Shown here piece by piece: positions 58,069 to 64,000 of a stretch of 64,000 nucleotides of DNA. Position 1 is the first letter of the stretch. Every line of letters starts with the position of its first letter. Below the pieces are notes generated by a model. The model was not told where the DNA came from. It saw only the letters and a program-made list of their open reading frames with translations, and ran no database searches. The position numbers were made by a program, and so were the translations under genes. Where the stretch lies: the NCBI GenBank assembly GCA_903813345.2, contig CAIIXF020000009.1, forward strand, positions 7,126,030 through 7,190,029, read 5' to 3'. This stretch comes from Owenia fusiformis (lineage: Eukaryota; Annelida; Polychaeta; Sabellida; Oweniidae).

Positions 58069-61000
58069 TCAAAGAATGTAATCCTCTCCAGCATCAGGCG
58101 TCGAACCGCACGGTCTAACATCATATTGTCCTCGTTCACGAATCCATTTGTTTGCAACTGTAAGTAAATCAACATCGTTAGACAAGGCAAGGAAATCATG
58201 AAAATCTATTATAAAAACGTACAATGACATGTGCATATCATTAAGGAATGGGAGAGAATATAGACAAAAAGATATAGAAATAATCTTAAAAATTATGCCT
58301 CCAAATTTTAGTTTATATTTTGGAAGAAAATTAGAAATAAATTAGATAAATTTAAAATGCAGAAATCCTCAATGATAGAAATTCAGATAAATTTCAAAAT
58401 CGAATGCAAAAACAAAATGAGAACTATCGACTTTTCAGAAATGGACATGGCATGGCATTACATGCAAAAAGTCACATCCTGCCATTTGTTACATACGCCG
58501 AACAAAAAACACCAACCGCTTAACACCTCAACCGCCGTCAACAAAACGTTGGAGACTCACCATTTCTGGTGACAAAATTAACTGTGACTATTCCTTTAAA
58601 GTTATTCTTAATCATCTCTATTCATTTAAGTTCCTTTAAGTAACAACTCTGAAATATCACATGTACATCCGGAATGCAAGTTTTTTTTAAATTTAAAACC
58701 ATATACTCACCCCATTTTTGTCCGAGAACAACGGGGCAGCCTGCGTGGAGAGTTCTTACGTCATTTTCACCAGAACGTTTAACGTTGAACCAAAACGCCG
58801 CCGCTCCCTTTAAATAAATGAGTACGTATAAATTATTGTATGTTCAAACTATTTTACCCATATTTCACGTAAGTTGTAGATATTGCGCATCACAAATGAC
58901 AACGATTTGGAATTGATATATAACCATTATAATCATCGACTAGACGAGTTCTGATTCGGGTTTACGTCATGAGAACCATACCCTCACTGTCTCAAAATAT
59001 AGACATCAATTAATCAACGATTTATTTCACCAAGGAATAAATAAATATTTTAGAATTACCAATGACAACGAATAAAGTGAAACTAACAGCTTTTGAACAG
59101 TGTACGGACGCATGGGACTACTTTACTGACCATTGTACTTTACCTTGACCGCAGGGACATGGACCTTGGCATATGGGAAGACGGTTGCACCCCCAGCTTC
59201 AACGTCATTCAACTAGAAAATTATGAATAATTGTTATTATGTAATTCATGTGGTATTTAATGAATCGTTTTTATGGTTACCATGTGCCTACTCAAGATAG
59301 AGTAAATGTATGGAGGAAATAGTGTGGTTCAAGACCTATATTGGACTAAAATATAGTTTTAAGTACTCCATGTGGAGTTTGAAGGTTTGATAGATTGATA
59401 AAACTAAATGTACGCAAATTGTGCATACTTCTCGCGACACTTAATTTTCAAGGGACGCTATGGGCATATTCTTTAAGCATATTTCTCATATGTACTATCT
59501 ACTTTGCGCATGGTGAAAAGAATCTACTTTAAATTTAATTTGTATGCATATTATGATTTCAATTAAGAGTGAAAACGCTACGTTTGTTTGACCACCCTGT
59601 AATGTTTTATTTCTACATAATGATACTCACATAAAATAAAAATGTAGAAAGTCTGTCTCCAGTGTTCTTTATGAAGTCAGGAACATGAGCCAACATTGAA
59701 ATATCCTAAAATGTTATATAATCAGCTCGCATTGAAACGATAATTAATCCTACATAACACTTCTCAAGTGAAACCTTATTATTAGAATGACAGCTTTAAA
59801 AATTACTTGAGCAATAATATAGTTACAAGATTTGCAAATATGCTTGCACATTAACATCACATAAATCAAATGTGCAATTGTAAGCACAATGGCCAAATGG
59901 AAAAAATGTAGTGGATCTCACATGACGCTCAAATCAAATATGGGGAGTTTAAGCTTGCATATAAAATCGAAACGCCAACCTATACGTATGACCAATCGTC
60001 CATACAAATACATCGCTTAAATATATGTTCCGTTCACGTTTAGGTTGTGAAAAACATTGCAAGCTTAAACTCCATATTTCAGTAGATGTACGTACTGCAT
60101 AATAATCATGGTGTGGTTCATATTGGCCTCCCATACCATAATTCACGACCTAGACAAAGGAAATTAACACAATGATATTTAGCTATATAGTATTTCAAAC
60201 GAAAGTGTTCATCACGAATATATTTTTGTCATTTAGCACGAGAAGTCAGAGGTTTTTTATATAGCCGAACGCAGGCTTCCAGACATCATCCACTAAGTTC
60301 CTTCCTTCTGAAACGAGTTCTGGAGGCCTGTGTTCGGAGGATGGAGGTTTTTTATAGAACCGAACGCAGGCTTCCAGACATCATCCACTAAGTTCCTTCC
60401 TTCTGAAACGAGTTCAGGAGGCCTGTGTTCGGAGGATGGAGGTTTTTTATATAACCGAAACAATCCTTTGCAATGAAACAATTGTTAAACAAGTGCAATT
60501 TAAGATAACGGCAATTATTTTTGGCTGTTGGAATATCGTACCTGGAATGGCTCTGAGTGTGACAGACTCGTCTTATACTCTGTGTGTAAACCTGTTATTT
60601 CCGCAACTCTGTGGCTGAGTTGATGGATACGTGGGTGGTGTGTGTCATATATCCAAGCCCTGAAATCAATACATTTGATATATCTTGTGCTGTGCAAATG
60701 TATTTTGTACTGTGCGAATGGGATTTTAAATTTAGGCTAGTAAGAATTGGTCCTTCATAAAACCTCTCTCTTTATACCAGGCAACCTTTTCCGAAACTAC
60801 ACTCCAAATCTCAGGAAAACTATATTGAGTTAGAGAGGGGATGAAAAGAACCAAATCGAAATGTGATATTAAGAATTTCTCAACCAAATGAGGTTTTCAG
60901 CTGCCATAAATGAAACACCAATATAACACTACTAGCTACTCAAAATCAAAATTCAAATTTTGCAGAATGTAGTTTTTGGCTTTGGAAAGTGAGCATCCTA

Positions 61001-63730
61001 GGATTTACTGGTGATATTACTTCATCAATACAATACTTCAATACAATTACAATATGAGTCATAACCGTCATAAACTATATAGGATATTACCTATTTTTCT
61101 CTTAATATACGATAAAACATCAAATCAATTTAAAATACAATTAAAACCTGACCTCAATCTAATTGACCTCAACAATCTAAGTGCGCTACCCATTGCGTTT
61201 CTCATTGCACACAGCATCCTTGACCAAAAGGGTATTCAAATTCATGCGATGCCCTTGAGCTGGGACAGTGAATGCCCCATCTTGAAGAATGGACACACAA
61301 GTTAAGGTGGAGTTTCATTGATAAGACATTTAAATCTATTATTATGAAAGAAACGTGTTGTCATTCATAAGAAAGATATGTGATCAATAATACATGAAAA
61401 AATGTTCTATTATTAACAAAAACAGCCAGATTGTAAAATAAAAAATTAAAAAAAACATGCAATATAAAAAGCAGATGATAACAAGGAGCCACATACATTT
61501 TCAAACAATCCAAATGCAAGATTTGAACCAGATACCTAATAATTTTACAATCAATATTATAAAATTAGATGAACATGCTTTTTATTTGGGAGTAACTTAC
61601 ATTTTACCCACTCGATAAAGTGCCGTCTTGAGCTGCACATTTAGTGATATCAGTAAGGGTTTACTAATATCAAAATTGAGTTTCAATGACGCGCGTTTGA
61701 TTCGGGGCAATAGAACCGGTCCGTCTTCTCGCTGCTAGCAGGATGAAATTCTTTGTCACAAAGTTTGGCATTTTTTATAAAATCAAACGCGCGTCGTTGA
61801 AACTCACAAGATGTAAATAGCATGTCATTTACATCATACCTTGATGGGGAAAAATAGATCTTATATGTTAGAAGTACTAAATAAAAGTTATCGTGAAAAT
61901 GAGACAGTCGTTCTCGAGAGAAAAGAGCATAAATGCGCATTTAGAGAGTTTTGGTCCGTTAAAAAATCTGTAAAAAATTTGGGTACTTAAAAGCATCGAG
62001 AGGCATCATATATTTCAAATTAGACACGAGGAAGTCAATATTGAGCAAGTTATGGCTGTTTTAAATTCAAATAAAACCGTTAACACGTACCGGTCCAGCT
62101 TTTGACCCGTACCGGTCAATTTTCGTTAGCTGCGTATACCAAGGATGATATACAAGTCTTAAAGCAAACAACACGTATCCACCAGCACCAGAAATCAAGT
62201 TATTGCTTTTAATGTACAGGGTGATAAGAAGTTAAGTTTGATTGGTTGATTTTATGGTATCTATGGTAACCCGACGTGACGTTACCCATCCCATATACGA
62301 CAGGTTGGGAATGATATAAAACCGACACCTATTCCTTTACCCAAACTTGCAGAATTTACATAAAATTAACGTACACTTTACCAACACGTTGATCAGTTAC
62401 ATCCGCCTTAGAGGGGTCTCCGACATGAGCCCTTGCTAACTAAAACAATGCTTTTATTACTTTGAGTGAATTTTGTATGCATGTCAATGGTAAAACAATG
62501 GAAATTCATATATTTTGTTCGTTAGTTATTCATCGAATTCTATTATATTTTTGAATTCTATGATTTGTATTTGGCCATATGTGAGTCAGGGCGTAGCGGG
62601 GGCGTAGCGCTGTTTTTCTACACGGGAACAAGAGTTGAGCGAAGCGAGTATGTATTATTGTGTAGCAGTGCACTTTCCTTTAACATAACTTTTGCATAAT
62701 TGAGTAAGAAGCCTTGATGTAAAACAGTGTGCTATGAAATATAGGCTTAAACTAGTGCCTAGAACCCACTCTTGCTCGATTCCAATTAACATAGATAGGT
62801 TTTCATTTGATTTTTTATAAAATCATAACCGTTTACTACTTCAAAAATATAAATATATAAACTCTTACCCCAGGCAATGCTTCATGTTTAATAAATTCAC
62901 TCTCTTCATTAGTTATGACATCATAAAACATAGATATCCAAGGTGATATACTAAGCACTTCCTCCTTGGTTGGAGCATATGGATTGAAACCTACTTTATA
63001 GCGGCACTTCAGTTGAGAAACCTCTTTTGGGGTCTGTAAAATAAGTAAAGGCCCGTTACGTTCCACATAGTAAATAGAGGGCGGGACAAATGAGTACAGG
63101 GTGGTCGGAAAAGGAGATCATTGAAATAGGCAATATCTTCATGGAATATTGCCTAAGAAGACATGTCTACAACATTTCCCATTGAATGATCAGCTATATT
63201 AAATTAAAAATGAAATAAAAATGTTCACCATATAAAAGAAGTTATTCATAATCTTTTGGTCTCCCTTTCTCCAGTCACCCTTTACAATGTGCCATGGTAT
63301 TTCTATGTTGTGTTATTTAACTTATTTCATTCATGATTTTGCTCATTTTAGATGTGTAGTCGCATTCCACATATTCAATGCTATATTGAAATAATAATGT
63401 TTCTCTGTTCAAAAGTCAGAATAAAATATGGGAAGGCAGTTTTGTAGATCATTTAAGAATAGCTGTGGTATTTCATCTTCGCTAAAAATCATTTTCTGGG
63501 ATACTAGGGATGTGTTGTTTCTGTTCTGTTTGGGTTTTTACTTAGTACTTTTTAATCCTTTATAGCACTTGTATCAACTCTTAGTGAACCCACCTTTAGT
63601 GTCTCACCTCTGCAAAGTTTACCATAATCCTCCAGCCAATCGAGAGCAAATGCTTCACCAGGTGCAACAGTAAGTTCACTAGCCGCTTCCGTTAACTTTA
63701 TTCTGCTTTTCTGATCATCTGTCAATATAT
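58069..63730 (-). CDS. Prolyl 4-hydroxylase alpha subunit, C-terminal part (5' end right of window)
   Basis: Hydroxylates prolines in collagen-type repeats in the endoplasmic reticulum, using Fe(II) and 2-oxoglutarate. Exons: 63730-63594, 63033-62869, 61632-61601 (start uncertain), 60659-60542, 60149-60096, 59705-59631, 59212-59144, 58807-58711 and 58157-58069 (stop TGA). Signature stretches: YGKLCRGETLK, LKCRYKVGFNPYAP, VVNYGMGGQYEPHHDYY with the metal-binding H-x-D, GDRLSTFLFY, LNDVEAGGATVFP, RTLHAGCPVVLGQKW with the distal His, and VANKWIRERGQ with the 2-oxoglutarate Lys. The C-terminus is RPCGSTPDAGEDYIL. The region between ALPG and TALYRVGKMAW is about ten residues shorter than usual, so a small exon may be missed or lost. 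Confidence 0.88.
58480..58580. repeat. Dispersed TGTCACC-type repeat, inverted copy
   Basis: CCATTTGTTACATACGCC, AACACCAACCGCTTAACACC and CACCATTTCTGGTGACA match, inverted, the family at 6166 and 12235. It lies in the last intron of the prolyl hydroxylase gene. Confidence 0.6.
60250..60460. repeat. 95-bp tandem duplication in a prolyl hydroxylase intron
   Basis: GGTTTTTTATATAGCCGAAC, AGGCTTCCAGACATCATCCA and GAGGCCTGTGTTCGGAGGAT occur twice, about 95 nt apart, with a third partial start at about 60439. Confidence 0.85.
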
Positions 63731-63802
63731 CTGAAATATAACCCAATTGTACATGATGCTGATACGTCTTTGACATAGTTTACAGAAATGGTAATAAACA
63801 TT

Positions 63803-64000
63803 AAAGGAGCACGTAGGTTATCGCAAACAATTTCAGAAGGTTATATCCTGGATTATGACTATTTTCTGACAATGAAGACAAGTTTATCTTTTAGATCAAT
63901 TCATTATCTCAAAGAAAATTATATACAGTAATAATAAAGTCAAACAAACTCGGAGATATTTAACTAGCAATCAACCAATTAACACACTTTTTCAAAGATG
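63803..64000. mobile_element. MITE, truncated by the window edge (same family as 23837-24563)
   Basis: Begins AAAGGAGCACGTAGGTTATC and continues GCAAACAATTTCAGAAGGTT, then CTCGGAGATATTTAACTAGC and AACACACTTTTTCAAAGATG. Matches the inverted arm of the element at 23837-24563. Confidence 0.85.

Noticed and set aside
1-64000. CRISPR arrays, bacterial operons, rRNA
   Set aside because: The tandem arrays lack the unique-spacer structure of CRISPR, the gene organisation is eukaryotic, and no rRNA was recognised. No functional tRNA was seen apart from the SINE head.

Overview
The window is nuclear DNA from an animal, most likely a marine invertebrate. Genes are split into short exons with GT-AG introns, the sequence is AT-rich, and much of it consists of short DNA transposons, minisatellites and degraded retroposons. 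I can recognise six protein-coding genes. All exon boundaries were read by eye from splice signals, reading frame and comparison between paralogues, so none has transcript support. The exact phylum is not determinable from the sequence alone.

Layout. 1-5075 (+): the 3' end of an axonemal dynein heavy chain gene, with a pair of same-length, frame-incompatible alternative exons. 6949-33496 (-): three tandem paralogous genes, called here C (6949-14974), A (17491-22197) and B (24619-33496). Each encodes a secreted cysteine-rich protein whose C-terminal half resembles the C-terminal domain of inter-alpha-trypsin-inhibitor heavy chains (ITIH). All have six exons joined by phase-1 introns. In gene C the last exon carries about 53 copies of a 12-residue acidic repeat. 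33497-43641: intergenic, filled with well-delimited mobile elements: a mariner relic, an 81-bp tandem array, an element with 9-bp target duplications, a foldback element with 5-bp target duplications and a nested retrocopy, and a LINE fragment. 43642-56755 (+): a nine-exon gene encoding a 740-residue protein made of four tandem sarcoplasmic-calcium-binding-protein-like modules, each built from one 136-nt and one roughly 400-nt exon. 58069-63730 (-): the 3' part of a prolyl 4-hydroxylase alpha-subunit gene, running off the right edge.

How the parts relate. The genes do not form a pathway that I can see. Genes A, B and C arose by local duplication. A and B are the younger pair, and their promoter-proximal DNA and downstream flanks are still alignable. 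Gene C is older and has expanded its tail. The most novel-looking items are the ITIH-C-like trio with its acidic repeat tail, the four-module EF-hand gene, the dynein alternative exons with a 122-bp tandem repeat between them, and a 3-kb inverted-repeat element whose end probably supplies a splice branch point.
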